37,237 nt of DNA from an uncultured Actinomycetes bacterium (GTDB lineage: Bacteria; Actinomycetota; Actinomycetes; Mycobacteriales; Mycobacteriaceae), in the NCBI GenBank assembly GCA_903862565.1, contig CAIOYU010000405.1, positions 1-37,237 of the forward strand, read 5' to 3'. A program made the position numbers and the translations under genes. This document shows, one piece after another, positions 9,201 through 20,059 of the stretch; positions within the stretch are counted from its first letter, which is position 1, and the number at the start of each line of letters is the position of its first letter. The notes under the pieces are model-generated. The model saw nothing but the letters and a program-made list of their open reading frames with translations, had not been told where the DNA came from and ran no database searches.

Positions 9201-11703
9201 CCTCGACGAAGGTGGCGTGGTCTGCACCGGCCGCGGCCACCGCCTGGGTGAAGCGCACCGGGTTGCGCAGGTTGGCCACCCAGTGCTCGGCGTCGAACGT
9301 GGCGTCCGCGCGGTCGGCGGTGGTGACGAACACCGGGATGCTCGGCGGTTGCGGATTCAGGTCGGCCAGTTCGGTGCGCAGCTCGGGCAGCACCGGGTCG
9401 ATGATCGGGTGATGGGAGGCGACGTCGACCTGTACCCGGCGGGCCAGGCGGTCCTGGGCTTCCACCACCGCGATCACGGCATCGACCTCCGCGGGTGGAC
9501 CGGCGATCACGACCTGGCGGGGTGCCGCGTACACCGCGACCGTCACCCCGGGGTAACCGGTGAGCAACTCCTCGGCGCTGTCGGCGTCGAGTTCGAGCAG
9601 CGCCATCGCGCCCTGACCCGACAATCGGGACATCAGCCGCGACCGGGTGGCGATCACCTTCACCCCGTAGGCGGGGCTCAGCGCCCCGGCCACCACCGCG
9701 GCCGTCACCTCGCCCATGGAATGCCCGATCACCGCGTCCGGGGACACGCCGTTGGCGCGCCACAGCGCGGTCAGCGCCAGTTGCATCCCCACCAGAACCG
9801 GCTGGATCCGGTCGATGCCGACCACCGGTTCACCGGACTCGAGCACCGCACGCAGCGAGAAGCCCGCATGCTCGACGAACGCCGACTCCAATTCGTCGAC
9901 GGCCGCGGCGAAGGCCGGTTCGTCGGCCAGCAGCGCGCGACCCATGCCGGCCCACTGTGACCCCTGACCGGAGTAGACGAACACCGTCCCGGTGCCGCAC
10001 GGTCCGGTGTGCGGTCCGGCCACCCCGGGCGCCGGGTATCCGCCGGCCACCGCGCGGAGTCCGGCCACCGCCTGGGCGCGGCTGCCCGCGGTGACGGTGG
10101 CGAACCGGGACTGCTGGGCCCGGTGGTGGTTGAGCGTGTGGGCGATGTCGGCGAGGGGGACGTCCGCACCGGCGTCCTCCATCCAGTCAGCCAGCCGCTG
10201 GGCCAGCGAGGCGATCCGCTCCGGCGTCTTACCGGTGAGCACCAGCGTGGTGATGGAGGGCGTCGTGATCAGAGCCTCCGGCGCGTCGGCCTCGGTGACC
10301 GGCGCAGAGGCCGGCGCCTGCTCGATCAGGATGTGGGCGTTGGTGCCGCTGACACCGAAGGACGAGACCGCGGCCCGGCGGGGCCGGTCCACGCGCGGCC
10401 AGTCCATCGGCTCCGCGGCGATCGTGAAGCGGCTGGCACCGGGACCGGCGTTGGGGGTCAGCCGGGTGAAGTGCAGCAGTTTCGGGATGTGCGCATGGTG
10501 CACGCTCAGGACGGCCTTGATGAAGCCGGTGACCCCGGCGGCGGACTCCAGGTGGCCGAGGTTCGTCTTGACCGATCCGAGGACCAGGGGTGCAGCCCCG
10601 GCGCGGTCGCCGTAGACCGCGCTGAGTGCGTCCAGTTCGATCGGGTCGCCCAGGGGGGTGCCGGTGCCGTGCGCCTCGATGTAGTCGACGTCGGAGGGAG
10701 CCAGGCGGGCCGCGTGCAGCGCCTGGCGCATCAAGGCCTGCTGGGCCGGTCCGTTCGGGACGGTCTGACCGCTGCTGGCTCCGTCCTGATTCACCGCCGA
10801 ACCGCGCACCACGGCCAGCACCCGGTCGCCGTCACGCTGGGCGTCGGTGAGGCGCTTGAGCACCACGACACCACAACCTTCGCTTCGCACATAGCCTTTC
10901 GCGTCGGCGTCGAAGCTCTTGCACAGGCCGTCGGAGGCGAGCATGCCGAACCGCGAGCAGGCGATGCTGTTCTCCGGACTCAGGATCAGGTTGACACCGG
11001 CCGCCAGGGCGTAGTCGCTCTCCCCCCGGCGCAGGCTCTCGCAGGCCAGGTGGATCGAGACCAGCGACGACGAACAGGCGGTGTCCAGAACCACCGCCGG
11101 GCCGCGGGCGCCGAGGAAGTACGACAGCCGGCCCGCGGCGAAGTTCGGGGCACTGCCGAATGGGATGTAGGCGTCGATGTCTTCCCGGCGGAGTTTCCCG
11201 GCCACCGAGTGGTAGTAGTCGCTGGTGGTCATCCCAATGAAGACCCCGGTCTGGGTACCCCGGATCGACAGCGGGTTGATGCCCGCGTATTCCAGTGCCT
11301 CCCAGGCCACTTCCAGCAGCAGGCGCTGCTGCGGATCCACTCCGGCCGCCTCGCGCGGGGAGATGTTGAAGAACTCCGCGTCGAATTCGTCGGGGCTCCA
11401 CGAGGTCAGGAAACCGCCCTCGCGGTTGCAGATGGTGCCCGGCGCCGTGTAGTCCTCGGAGTACAGGTCGTCGGCGTCCCACCGGTCGGCCGGAACGCGG
11501 ACGACACCGCTTGCGCCGTCCTGCAACAACTTCCAGAAGCCGTCGGCGTTGTCGACGCCCCCGGGCAGCCGGCACCCGATGCCCACCACGGCGATCGGCT
11601 CAGTGCCGGCCTTCTCCGCAATCTCCAGACGAGCCGTCAGGTCGTCGATCTTGCGCAGTGCCTCGGTGATGATCGCCCTGCGATCAGGCGTTGCGGCAGT
11701 CAT
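6286..11703 (-). CDS. PKS-C: type I modular polyketide synthase KS-AT-KR-DH-ACP (unusual domain order)
   Basis: 1805 aa. N-terminal helix MTAATPDRRAIITEALRKIDDLTARLEIAEK; KS DTACSSS; AT GHSMGEV; KR VIGATGNVGP...HYTAAN; then DH-like PYPGGHRVHGVEVVP...VLDAAVYLARLADR; ACP LGLDSMMAM. 4-bp overlap with PKS-D. Confidence 0.95.
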   Translation of the reverse strand: MTAATPDRRAIITEALRKIDDLTARLEIAEKAGTEPIAVVGIGCRLPGGVDNADGFWKLLQDGASGVVRVPADRWDADDLYSEDYTAPGTICNREGGFLTSWSPDEFDAEFFNISPREAAGVDPQQRLLLEVAWEALEYAGINPLSIRGTQTGVFIGMTTSDYYHSVAGKLRREDIDAYIPFGSAPNFAAGRLSYFLGARGPAVVLDTACSSSLVSIHLACESLRRGESDYALAAGVNLILSPENSIACSRFGMLASDGLCKSFDADAKGYVRSEGCGVVVLKRLTDAQRDGDRVLAVVRGSAVNQDGASSGQTVPNGPAQQALMRQALHAARLAPSDVDYIEAHGTGTPLGDPIELDALSAVYGDRAGAAPLVLGSVKTNLGHLESAAGVTGFIKAVLSVHHAHIPKLLHFTRLTPNAGPGASRFTIAAEPMDWPRVDRPRRAAVSSFGVSGTNAHILIEQAPASAPVTEADAPEALITTPSITTLVLTGKTPERIASLAQRLADWMEDAGADVPLADIAHTLNHHRAQQSRFATVTAGSRAQAVAGLRAVAGGYPAPGVAGPHTGPCGTGTVFVYSGQGSQWAGMGRALLADEPAFAAAVDELESAFVEHAGFSLRAVLESGEPVVGIDRIQPVLVGMQLALTALWRANGVSPDAVIGHSMGEVTAAVVAGALSPAYGVKVIATRSRLMSRLSGQGAMALLELDADSAEELLTGYPGVTVAVYAAPRQVVIAGPPAEVDAVIAVVEAQDRLARRVQVDVASHHPIIDPVLPELRTELADLNPQPPSIPVFVTTADRADATFDAEHWVANLRNPVRFTQAVAAAGADHATFVEVSPHPLLAYAIDETLDDRHHHTIATLLRDTNDTFTFRANLNATHTVRPPKVVHPAEPHPRIPATPWHHTRHWLTSSSPERRDRTGDRTGDRTGDRTGDTDWFHALAWPARPLAGAHDTPGRSWLVLGDGGHADADLARLLGGNARALTVESVGDDAALRAALAGVDHVVFAPSAQSGRLDVAAGYRLFNDARRLVTVLAGTAEPPKLLIVTRNAQPLTEGDRADPVHAVLWGMARTIRLEHPEFWSGILDVDDAVPAELVARWVSAEAADAGPDDQAVYRRGTRHVPRLEPQPAPAVGLTRLEGGTSHLVIGATGNVGPYLIRQLAEMGASTVVAVSRRGNGLGELATELAGLGTTLVEVAADAADHAAMSALFDRFGADLPPLDGVYLAALAGTEALISEMTDLDVTTMFRPKLDAAAVLHTLSLTTPIHRFVLFSSVTGIIGSRWLGHYTAANAFLDTLAYARRALGLPATVVDWGLWKSWADAQPSTKSAGLLPMPNDVAIRLLPAVLSPDAGVQSVVVAADWSRLADAYGMRAPMPVIDSLLSGGATGADQLGAPVFGTLLGEQGGDAEWLALLDPDARPYPGGHRVHGVEVVPVSVLVETLCAVAAQRGTPALADLRFEYPIVVDRPRVIRVSVDGDAVTVSSSAGRGAPADRWTRHCSARLAERLPAPPDGDAHAATEPGLGEPLTAAAIADLQRAVGVDGQAFDWAVRGCEPVPGGLSGTVTLPAAPSGDAQGSHFEGAAVLDAAVYLARLADRSDSRLLLPAAVEGVHWTAAPTGPDGTVVVRRRGGTGDDLVVDVTVVGRDGGTWVDLRGLRYAAVDSVPVTTDVDASSAPIEVPDWAEMSAEEIVAELRQRLRAILARELGMPESAVNCDTPFPELGLDSMMAMTLLRDAKQLVRRELSATMLWNHPTVSSFAAHVAGLLTPKADQSSEDHNEVITDSVSVLDALFDSVESNSVESESGFR
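8908..8958. repeat. 12-bp tandem repeat (4 copies plus 3 nt) in the AT-KR linker of PKS-C
   Basis: gtcccccgtgcg gtcccccgtgcg gtcccccgtgcg atcccccgtgcg gtc; encodes RTGDRTGDRTGDRTGD on the minus strand. Confidence 0.95.
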
Positions 11704-11706
11704 GGA

Positions 11707-14700
11707 TTAGCTCAATCTCTCGGATAGTTTCTGCAGGAGTTCGTCTTCGGCGAGATCGTCGTAGTCGTCCAGGCTTTCGTCGTCGGCAGCGCCTGCGGTT
11801 TCGGGCAGCAGCGTCGCGAGGTATCCGGCCAGCGTCTCGACGGTGGGATAGTCGAAGACCACCGACGCCGGCAGGTCTTCGCCGAGGGTCTCGCTGAGCC
11901 GTTGCCGAAGGTTGACGCTCATCAGCGAATTCATGCCGCTCTGGAAGAACCCGCTGGACCGGTCGAGCATGTCGGCCGGCTGGCCCATGGACTCGGCCAC
12001 CAGTGTTGCCACCCGCTCGGTCAGCAGATCCATGCGCAGCGCCGGGTCGCAGCTCTCCAGTGCCACGCGGAACTCGGTCAGCTCACCCTGCCCGGCGTCG
12101 GAGCCGGGTTGGGCCAGCAGGTCGTCGATGATGTGCAGCGGGGTGCGGGTCCGGTAGGCGCTGGCAAGTCGGTTCCAGTCCGCGGCGACGACGGTGGCGC
12201 GCACCGGCGCGTCGGGTCCGGCCGCCATCGCAAGTGCCCGGATGGCGAGGTCGTCGGGCAACGGCAGCAGGCCCGACTCCAGGGTGACCTCTTTCTCGAA
12301 GCCGGACTGGTTGTCGGCCAACGACTTCCACAGTCCCCAGTTGACCGCGGTGGCCGGCAGCCCGGCCGCCCGGCGGGCGAATGCCAAGGTGTCCAGGAAG
12401 GTGGTGGTGGCGGCGTAGTGGGCCAGCCACCGCGAGCCCAGCACGCCCGAAATCGAGGAGAAGAGCACGAAGTGGCGCACCGGATGCTTGAGCGAGAGGG
12501 TGTGCAGCAGCGCCGCCGCGTCCAGTTTCGGCCGGAACATCACCGCCACGTCGTCGTCGGTCATGTCCCGCAGAGTGACCGGCCCGCCGGCGAACGCCGC
12601 GAGGTAGATGCCGGCCAGCGGTGGTAGATCATCGCCGAATCGGTCGAACAGAGCAGACAGCGCGCCCTCGTCGGAGGTGTCGGCCGCCACGGTCACCAGT
12701 TGCACCCCGCGTTCGGCCAGGCTGCCCGCCAGGGCGTCGAGGCGCGAGCCCGGATTGCGTGACACCGCGACGACGGTCGTGGCGCCCATGTCGGCGAGTT
12801 GCCCGATCAGAGAGGGGCCGATGTTGCCCGTCGCGCCGATGACGAGATGGCTGGTATTCGGCTCCAGTGCCACACCGGCCTGGGGCGGGGCGGCCGGGAG
12901 CAGGCGTGGAACGCGCCGCACTCCGGCCCGGTAGACCACCTGGTCCTCGCCGTTGCTGCGCTGCACCTCCGAGATCACCCACGCCGCAACGCGTTCGGCG
13001 GGCACCGACTCGTCGAGGTCGATGATGCCGCCCCAGATCTCGGGGTGCTCCAGGGCCAGTGTTCGGCCCAGACCCCACAGCACGGCCTGCGCCGGGTTGG
13101 CCCGATCGCCGGGTTCGACGGGCTGAGCGTTGCGCGTCACCAGGACGAGTTTCGGGGGCAACGGCCGGTCGGCCAGCGCGACGGCCAAAGTCCTTGCCGC
13201 AGTGAAGATCCGGTAGGCCGACTCCGTTCCCGTACCGGTGGCCTCGGGTGCATAGAGCACATGGGTGATCCCGGACAGCTCGGCCAGTACCGCATCGGGG
13301 TCGTCGGCGAGCATCGCCGCCGGCCGCACCGTGACTGCGCCGTCCCCGCCCAGCAAGCGGCCCATCTCTTCGCCAAGGGCCGCATTCCCCAGCACCAGCC
13401 ACGAGCCGTCTGCACGGCCGGAATCCCCGGCCAATTCGGCTGGCGGCCAATGGAGTTCGCTCACCCACTCGGCGGGCACGAGACCGTCGGGGTACCGGTG
13501 CGACCCGGCGCTCCCGGTCCGCTGGCGTGCCGGCGGCCGGGCCACCCAATGACGGGCGTGCTGCCACGGCGTGGTCGGCAGCTGCGGGTGGGGCCCGGGC
13601 GGATGCGGTGTCGTCGGCGGGTGGGTGATGTGGGCGGCGTTGAGGTTGGTGTGAAACGTCACCGTGTCGTCGGCGTCACGGGTCAGGGTGGACAGGATGT
13701 GGTGGTGGACATCGGCGAGGGTGTCGGCGATGGCGTGGGTGAGCATCGGGTTGGGGCTGATCTCGATGAACGTGCCGTACTCGGCGGCCGCGGCGCTCAC
13801 CGCCCGGCGCAGCAGCACCGGCCGGCGCACGTTGGCCACCCAGTACTCGGCGTCCAGCACCGGCGTCACGTACGGATCCTCGCCGACGGTGGAGAACATC
13901 GGGAGGGAGGGAACACGCGGGGACAGATCGGCCAGCTCGGCACGCAGCGGTTCGCACACCGGATCCATCAGCGCGGTGTGTGAGGCCACCTCCATGTTGA
14001 CCCGCCGCGCGAACCGGTTGGCTGCGGTCTGTGCGGCCAGCAGTGCCTCGATCTTCTCGACCGGGCCCGCGACGACGGTCTGGCGCGGCGACAGACAGCC
14101 CGCCACCTCGACACCCGGGTAGTCGGCGATGAGCGCGCCGACGGTCGCGTCGTCCCCATCGAGAAGTGCCACCGCACCGGAGCCGCCCTGCTGTTCCATC
14201 AGACGCGAGCGGACGGCGATCACCCGCAGACCCTCGGCGGGGGTCAGCGCCCCCGCGACGACGGCCGCGGTGATCTCCCCCATCGACTGCCCGACCACCG
14301 CATCGGGATGCACCCCGTAGGAGCGCCACAGCGCGGTGAGAGCCAGCTGTATCCCCATCACCAGCGGTTGCACCCGAGCGTCCCCGCGCACCGCCTCGCC
14401 TCCGGCGAGCACCTGCTGCAGGGAGAAGCCCACCTGTTCGGCGAACACCGGCTCCAACTCGGCCACCGCCGCGGCGAAGGCGGGTTCTTCGGCCAGCAAC
14501 CGCCGGCCCATGCCCGCCCACTGCGACCCCTGCCCGGAGTAGACGAACACCGTGCCCGGCCGGCACGGGCCCCGATGCGGTCCGACCACTCCCGCCGCGG
14601 ACTGACCGGCGGCCAGCGCGGCCAGCCCGGCCAGTGCCTGATCCCGATCTCTGGCGCACACCGTGGCGAACAGCCGTTCCCGGGTCCGGTGATGGTTGAG

Positions 14701-16449
14701 GGTGTGGGCCACCTCGTCCACACCCACGTGCGCGCCCGAGCGCTGCCACCACTGGGCCACCGCTGCGGCCACCGCGGCAATCCGGGCCGGGGTCTTGCCC
14801 CCGACCACCAGGGTGCTCACCGCCGGCGGCTCCTCCGCGGGCTGCGCGACGGCGGGCGCGGGCGCCTGCTCCAACACGACGTGCGAGTTGGTTCCGCCGA
14901 ATCCGAACGACGACACCCCCGCGCGGCGTGGCCGACCCCGGTCGGGCCATTGTGTTTGTGAATCAACAACTTTCAGTCGCAGCTTCGCGAAGGGGATGTG
15001 CGGATTGGGGTTCGCGTAGCCGATCGTCGCCGGAATGGACCCGCGGTCCAGGGCCAGCACCGCTTTGGCCAGTCCCGCGATTCCGGCGGCAGCCTCCAGG
15101 TGGCCCAGGTTGGTCTTCACCGATCCGATGAGCAGGGGTTCCTGCGCCGGGCGGCCCCGGCCCAGGACCGTGCCCAGCGCCCGCGCTTCGATGGGATCAC
15201 CCAGTGCGGTCCCTGTGCCGTGGGCCTCCACGTAGTCCACGTCGCGGGCGTCGACGCCCGCGTTGGCGTAGGCCGAGCGCAACACCGCCATCTGCGCGGC
15301 GGGGTTGGGAGCCATCAGCCCGTTGGAACGGCCGTCCTGGTTGACCGCCGATCCCCGGATCACCGCCAGCACCCGATCGCCATCGCGCACGGCGTCGGAC
15401 AGGCGCTTGAGTACCACGACAGCGGCGCCCTCGGCGCGCACGAAACCGTCGGCGGCCGCGTCGAACGTGTGGCACCGGCCCGACTGCGACAGCATCTCCG
15501 CGGAATCGAATCCCCTTGTCGGCGCTGGTGACAACACCACGTTGACCCCGGCGGCCAACGCTACGTCGGACTCCCCCGACCGCAGGCTCTGACCGGCCAG
15601 ATGCACCGCGACCAACGACGACGAACAGGCCGTGTCCACCGTCACCGACGGGCCCCGCAAGTCGTAGTGGTAGGACACCCGGTTGGCGATGATGCTCAGC
15701 GCACCGCCAGTGCCCGACCAGGCATCCAACTCCGTCAGGTCGGCCGAGGCCAGCGTCCAGTAGTCGGGCGAGCACGCTCCGGCGAAGACACCGGTGCGGG
15801 TCTCGGCCAGCGAATCAGCCGGAATACCGGCATGGTCGAGGGCTTCCTGGGTCACCTCCAACAGCAGTCGCTGCTGGGGATCCATCTTGTCGGCCTCCCC
15901 CGACGGTATCTCGAAGTACTCGGCGTCGAAGCCGGCGACGTCGTCGAGGAATCCGCCCCAGCGGGTGATCGAGGCCAGCACCGCGGCCTCCTGCGCCGAG
16001 CCGTCGTCGAACCACTCCCACCGCTCGGCCGGCACCTCACCGACTCCGCAGTTGCCCTCGACTAGCAAGTCCCACAGGTCATCCGGGCTCTGCACCCCGC
16101 CCGGGAAACGGCAGCCCAAACCGATCACCGCGATGGGCTCGCGCTCCCCGAGCACTCGATCGGCGCCGGCGGGCACCCACACCGGTTCCACCTCACCGCC
16201 GGTCAGGAACTTCGACAGTGCCTCCACAGTCGGGTACTGCCAGAACTCCACCGGCGACACCGGCTTGCCCAGCAACTCCGACAGGTGCCCGGTGAGCAGT
16301 ACCGCATCCCGGGAGCCCACTCCCAGGTCATGCATGGACGCACCGCGGTGAATCTGGTCGGGATCGCAGCCGAGGGTGGTGACCAGGTAGTCGGTCATCC
16401 AGCGCCGGACGCCGTTCTCGTCCAACTCCGGGGTCAACTCCGAACTCAC
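11707..16449 (-). CDS. PKS-B: type I polyketide synthase with N-terminal ACP, ACP-KS-AT-KR-ACP; PpsA/PpsB-like
   Basis: 1580 aa. N-terminal [59 protein letters not shown] and [24 protein letters not shown]-terminal [13 protein letters not shown]...[12 protein letters not shown]. Confidence 0.95.
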   Translation of the reverse strand: MSSELTPELDENGVRRWMTDYLVTTLGCDPDQIHRGASMHDLGVGSRDAVLLTGHLSELLGKPVSPVEFWQYPTVEALSKFLTGGEVEPVWVPAGADRVLGEREPIAVIGLGCRFPGGVQSPDDLWDLLVEGNCGVGEVPAERWEWFDDGSAQEAAVLASITRWGGFLDDVAGFDAEYFEIPSGEADKMDPQQRLLLEVTQEALDHAGIPADSLAETRTGVFAGACSPDYWTLASADLTELDAWSGTGGALSIIANRVSYHYDLRGPSVTVDTACSSSLVAVHLAGQSLRSGESDVALAAGVNVVLSPAPTRGFDSAEMLSQSGRCHTFDAAADGFVRAEGAAVVVLKRLSDAVRDGDRVLAVIRGSAVNQDGRSNGLMAPNPAAQMAVLRSAYANAGVDARDVDYVEAHGTGTALGDPIEARALGTVLGRGRPAQEPLLIGSVKTNLGHLEAAAGIAGLAKAVLALDRGSIPATIGYANPNPHIPFAKLRLKVVDSQTQWPDRGRPRRAGVSSFGFGGTNSHVVLEQAPAPAVAQPAEEPPAVSTLVVGGKTPARIAAVAAAVAQWWQRSGAHVGVDEVAHTLNHHRTRERLFATVCARDRDQALAGLAALAAGQSAAGVVGPHRGPCRPGTVFVYSGQGSQWAGMGRRLLAEEPAFAAAVAELEPVFAEQVGFSLQQVLAGGEAVRGDARVQPLVMGIQLALTALWRSYGVHPDAVVGQSMGEITAAVVAGALTPAEGLRVIAVRSRLMEQQGGSGAVALLDGDDATVGALIADYPGVEVAGCLSPRQTVVAGPVEKIEALLAAQTAANRFARRVNMEVASHTALMDPVCEPLRAELADLSPRVPSLPMFSTVGEDPYVTPVLDAEYWVANVRRPVLLRRAVSAAAAEYGTFIEISPNPMLTHAIADTLADVHHHILSTLTRDADDTVTFHTNLNAAHITHPPTTPHPPGPHPQLPTTPWQHARHWVARPPARQRTGSAGSHRYPDGLVPAEWVSELHWPPAELAGDSGRADGSWLVLGNAALGEEMGRLLGGDGAVTVRPAAMLADDPDAVLAELSGITHVLYAPEATGTGTESAYRIFTAARTLAVALADRPLPPKLVLVTRNAQPVEPGDRANPAQAVLWGLGRTLALEHPEIWGGIIDLDESVPAERVAAWVISEVQRSNGEDQVVYRAGVRRVPRLLPAAPPQAGVALEPNTSHLVIGATGNIGPSLIGQLADMGATTVVAVSRNPGSRLDALAGSLAERGVQLVTVAADTSDEGALSALFDRFGDDLPPLAGIYLAAFAGGPVTLRDMTDDDVAVMFRPKLDAAALLHTLSLKHPVRHFVLFSSISGVLGSRWLAHYAATTTFLDTLAFARRAAGLPATAVNWGLWKSLADNQSGFEKEVTLESGLLPLPDDLAIRALAMAAGPDAPVRATVVAADWNRLASAYRTRTPLHIIDDLLAQPGSDAGQGELTEFRVALESCDPALRMDLLTERVATLVAESMGQPADMLDRSSGFFQSGMNSLMSVNLRQRLSETLGEDLPASVVFDYPTVETLAGYLATLLPETAGAADDESLDDYDDLAEDELLQKLSERLS

Positions 16450-18164
16450 GTAGCGTCCAGACGGCTGAAGTGCCCCAGCCGGTACCGCTCCGCGGACGCC
16501 GACCGGCGCACCTTCCCACTGGTCGTGACAGGAATCGAACCCGGCCCGACCAGGACCAGATCAGCTACCCGCACCCCGTGGGCCTTCGAAATCGCGGCTG
16601 ACACTTGGGTTTTGAGACCAGATAATTCGGGGGTCTTCGTCTTCAGTTCGGCGACGACCACGAGCCGCTCGCTCCCGCCGTCGGGGACGGACACGGCCGC
16701 CACCCGCCCGCCGGTGACCTTGGCGACGGTGGCCTCGATGTCGTCGGGATAGTGGTTGCGCCCGTCGACGATCAGCAGATCCTTCATCCGGCCGATGATG
16801 TACAACTCACCGTCGAACATCACCCCCAGATCCCCTGACTTGAGCCAGGGCCCGGTCGGGCTGCCCGCCGCCAACTGTCCGTTGAACACCTGCTCGGACA
16901 GTTCCGGATTGTGCCAGTACCCGGCCGCGATCTGCGGACCGTGAACCCAGACCTCACCCACTTCGCCGGGGGACTTCTCCCGCCGCGTCTCCGGGTCGAC
17001 GATCCGGAAGTCACAGGACCGGGGGGCCCCGTGACTGACCAGTTCGGACCCGCCCGTCCCACACACCTCGGCGTGCCCGGCGGTCAACTTGTCGGTGTCG
17101 AACCGCACCTCAGCGGGTGGTCGCCCACCGGGCGAGGACGCCACGTAGACCGTCGCTTCGGCCATGCCCCAGGTTGTCCGCATCGCCGAGTCGGGCAGGC
17201 CGAACGCCGCGAAGCGCTCATTGAAGCGCCGGACCGTCGAGCCGCGCACCCGCTCGGCGCCGTTGATCAGTACCGCCGCCCGGCTCAGGTCCAGACCGGC
17301 CATGTCTTCGTCGGAGGTCCGGGCCATGAGGACCTCGTAGGCGAAGTTGGGGCCGGCGGTGAACACGTTGGGGTGGGCCGCGATGTGCTGCAGCCAGCGC
17401 ACCGGTTTCTGCAGGAAGGACACCGGGCTCATCAGCACGGCCGAACATCCGCTGTACAGCGGGATGAAGATGCCGACGACCATTCCCATGTCGTGATAGA
17501 ACGGCGCCCACGAGACCACCGTGAGGTGCCTCGGCGACACGGTGCCGAGGGCCTCGAGGTAGTCGGGGAACGCCTGTTCCAGATTCGCGGCGACGTTCGC
17601 GTGGGTCATCGACACACCGGCCGGACGGCGGGTCGACCCGGAGGTGTACTGCAGGTAGGCGATCTTCGGCGGCGACGGCACCGCAGGGGATGCCGGCGGG
17701 GAGTTCACGCCTGAGAAGAAGTCCAGCGCATCGACTTCGATGACCCGCGGGGGCCGCTGGCCCGGCTGTGCGTGGATATAGGTTCTGACCTCGTCGACGA
17801 CCGCCGAGGTGGTCAGGACGGCGACCGGCGTGCTGTCCGTCATCGCTCCCGACACGCGTTCGTCATGCTGGCCCGGTTGCGGCACCGAGAGTGGAACGGC
17901 GATGAACCCGGCCTGAATCGCTCCGAGGAAGCCGACGATGTAGTCGAGGCCCTGCGGTGCCAGCACCATGGCCCGGTCGCCGGGTGAGCCGTGGTGCGAC
18001 AACTGATCGGCGACCACCAGCACCCGGTCACGCAGTTCAGACCAGGTGATGCTCTCTGCCGTTCCGGCGGGGTCGGACTCGTAGTCGTAGAACGTGTAGG
18101 CGGTGTCGTCGGGCTGCTCGTCAGCCCTGCGCTCGATCAGTTCGGGGACCGTCGTCTCGCTCAC
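16446..18164 (-). CDS. Fatty-acyl-AMP ligase (FAAL), FadD26-like
   Basis: ORF extends to 18254, but GTG at 18164 (VSETTVPELIERRADEQPDD) follows AGGAAGG. YLQYTSGSTRRPAGVSMTHAN, SWAPFYHDMGM, LIVDGRNHYPDDIEATV, PVTTSGKVRRS. Confidence 0.93.
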   Translation of the reverse strand: MSETTVPELIERRADEQPDDTAYTFYDYESDPAGTAESITWSELRDRVLVVADQLSHHGSPGDRAMVLAPQGLDYIVGFLGAIQAGFIAVPLSVPQPGQHDERVSGAMTDSTPVAVLTTSAVVDEVRTYIHAQPGQRPPRVIEVDALDFFSGVNSPPASPAVPSPPKIAYLQYTSGSTRRPAGVSMTHANVAANLEQAFPDYLEALGTVSPRHLTVVSWAPFYHDMGMVVGIFIPLYSGCSAVLMSPVSFLQKPVRWLQHIAAHPNVFTAGPNFAYEVLMARTSDEDMAGLDLSRAAVLINGAERVRGSTVRRFNERFAAFGLPDSAMRTTWGMAEATVYVASSPGGRPPAEVRFDTDKLTAGHAEVCGTGGSELVSHGAPRSCDFRIVDPETRREKSPGEVGEVWVHGPQIAAGYWHNPELSEQVFNGQLAAGSPTGPWLKSGDLGVMFDGELYIIGRMKDLLIVDGRNHYPDDIEATVAKVTGGRVAAVSVPDGGSERLVVVAELKTKTPELSGLKTQVSAAISKAHGVRVADLVLVGPGSIPVTTSGKVRRSASAERYRLGHFSRLDAT

Positions 18165-18250
18165 CGCGTGGAAACCTTCCTGAGCGTCGGCGGTTGTGCC
18201 GTCGCACTCTAGCGGAGACTTCACCGCCCGGGCGGTGTTGCAAGCCATGG

Positions 18251-20038
18251 TCACTGATCGTCCAACCGGCGTAGCCGGCCCGACTGGTACAGCTCCAGAG
18301 AAGCCTTCCGGCGAACCTTGCCGCTCGTCGTTATCGGAAGCGAACGTGGCGCCACGAACATCGCGTCCGTCACCCGGACTCCGTGGGCGCGGGAAACGGC
18401 GTTGGTGACCTGCTGTCGCATGGTCTGGAGTCGCTCCGGTTCGGACTCCTTGACTTCGGCGATCACGATGAGCTTCTCGGTGCTCTCGTCAGCCACCGCG
18501 ACCGCAGCCACCCTGCCCCCGGTGATCTTCACGACCGTGGCCTCGATGTCATCGGGATAGTGGTTGCGTCCGTCGACGATCAGCAGATCCTTGAGCCGCC
18601 CGATGATGAACAACTCGCCTTCGAACATCACCGCGAGATCCCCGGTCCGCAACCAGCGGCCCGCCGACTCGGTGTTCGCCAGCTGACCGTTGAACGTCCG
18701 CTCGGTCGCCTCCGGGTTGCGCCAATAGCCCGACCCGACCTGGTCGCCCTGCATCCAGAGTTCCCCGACCTCGCCGGCTGGTTTCTCCAGCCGCGTCTCG
18801 GGATCGACCACCCGCAGCTCGCAGGTGCGCGGCGTGCCGACAGTCACCAGCACGCTGCAATTCGGCGCATCGGTCGCGCCCTCGACGCACTCCTCGGCAT
18901 ACCCGGCCGCCAGCTTCTCGGTATCGAAACGCCGCACCGTCGGCGCCCTGCCGCCGGCCGAGGCCACCACGAACACCGCCGCCTCGGCCATCCCCAGGGT
19001 GGGCCGCATCGACCAATCCGCCAGACCGTAGGGACCGAACCGGTCCTGGAACCGCCGCAGGGTCGAAGCGAGAACACGCTCGCCGCCGTTGATCATCACC
19101 AGCACGCCGCCCAGATCCAGCCCGGCCAGGTCGGCATCGGCGCTGCGGGCCGCGGCGAGGTCGAAGGCGAAATTCGGTCCTGCGGAGAACACGCTGGTGT
19201 GTGCGGCCATCTGCTGGATCCAGCGCACCGGCTTCTGCATGAACGCCACCGGGCTCATCAACACCCCGGGCCGGCCCGTGCACAGCGGGCAGAACACCCC
19301 CTGGATCAAGCCCATGTCGTGATAGAGCGGCGCCCACGACACGACGGTCATATCAGCGGGCGCCGTGCCGCCGAAATCTTCGAAGTATTCGGTGATCGCC
19401 TGCTCGATGTTGACGATGGCGTTCTTGTGGGTGATCTCCACGCCGGCCGGCTGCCGGGTCGAGCCAGAGGTGTACTGCAGATAGGCGATCGCGGGGAACT
19501 TCTGCACTGCAACAGGATTGGCCGGGGACGCAAAGTCCAGGGCGTCCACTTCGATGACCCGTGGGGCGCGCTGTCCGGTCTGGGCCTGGGCGTATTTGCG
19601 GACTTCGTCGACGACGGCGGAGGTGGTCAGCACGGCGGCCGGCGAGCAGTCCCGCAACGCGCTGGCGACCCGTTCATCGTGCTGGCCCGGCTGCGGAACC
19701 GAGAGCGGCACGGCGATGAAACCGGCCTGGATCGCACCGAGGAAGCCGATGACGTACTCCAGCCCCTGCGGCGCCAGGATCGCCGCCCGGTCACCGGGGG
19801 CCCCGTGCTTGGAGAGCTGTTCGGCGACCACGTCCGCCTGGTCACGAAGCTCCGACCAGGTGAGGCTCTCGGCCGCACCGGCGGGGTCGGCGTCATAGTC
19901 GACGAACGTGAAGGCGACGTCGTCGGCTTGTTCCGCGGCTCGTTGCGCGAGCAAGGCGGGTATGAGGAATTCGGTCTCCGGCATCAGGTCATCCCTTTTC
20001 ATCGTCGCGTCCAGTTCGTGGCAAATCGCCGGTCTCAC
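18251..20038 (-). CDS. Fatty-acyl-AMP ligase (FAAL), FadD26-like
   Basis: 595 aa. YLQYTSGSTRQPAGVEITHKN, SWAPLYHDMGL, LLIVDGRNHYPDDIEATVVKITGGR, PITTSGKVRRK. True start may be the internal ATG at about 19984 (MPETEFLIPALLAQRAAEQADD). Confidence 0.93.
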   Translation of the reverse strand: MRPAICHELDATMKRDDLMPETEFLIPALLAQRAAEQADDVAFTFVDYDADPAGAAESLTWSELRDQADVVAEQLSKHGAPGDRAAILAPQGLEYVIGFLGAIQAGFIAVPLSVPQPGQHDERVASALRDCSPAAVLTTSAVVDEVRKYAQAQTGQRAPRVIEVDALDFASPANPVAVQKFPAIAYLQYTSGSTRQPAGVEITHKNAIVNIEQAITEYFEDFGGTAPADMTVVSWAPLYHDMGLIQGVFCPLCTGRPGVLMSPVAFMQKPVRWIQQMAAHTSVFSAGPNFAFDLAAARSADADLAGLDLGGVLVMINGGERVLASTLRRFQDRFGPYGLADWSMRPTLGMAEAAVFVVASAGGRAPTVRRFDTEKLAAGYAEECVEGATDAPNCSVLVTVGTPRTCELRVVDPETRLEKPAGEVGELWMQGDQVGSGYWRNPEATERTFNGQLANTESAGRWLRTGDLAVMFEGELFIIGRLKDLLIVDGRNHYPDDIEATVVKITGGRVAAVAVADESTEKLIVIAEVKESEPERLQTMRQQVTNAVSRAHGVRVTDAMFVAPRSLPITTSGKVRRKASLELYQSGRLRRLDDQ

Positions 20039-20059
20039 AGCAGCGGCTCACAGCAGCGG
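20034..20059. repeat. 13-bp tandem duplication spanning the PKS-A stop codon
   Basis: ctcacagcagcgg repeated exactly at 20034-20046 and 20047-20059. Confidence 0.9.

Noticed and set aside
12400-12480. PKS-B KR reads YAATT instead of YxxxN, suggesting an inactive ketoreductase
   Set aside because: As recalled, the related PpsB KR also lacks Asn at this position (YTATS), so inactivity should not be inferred from this alone.
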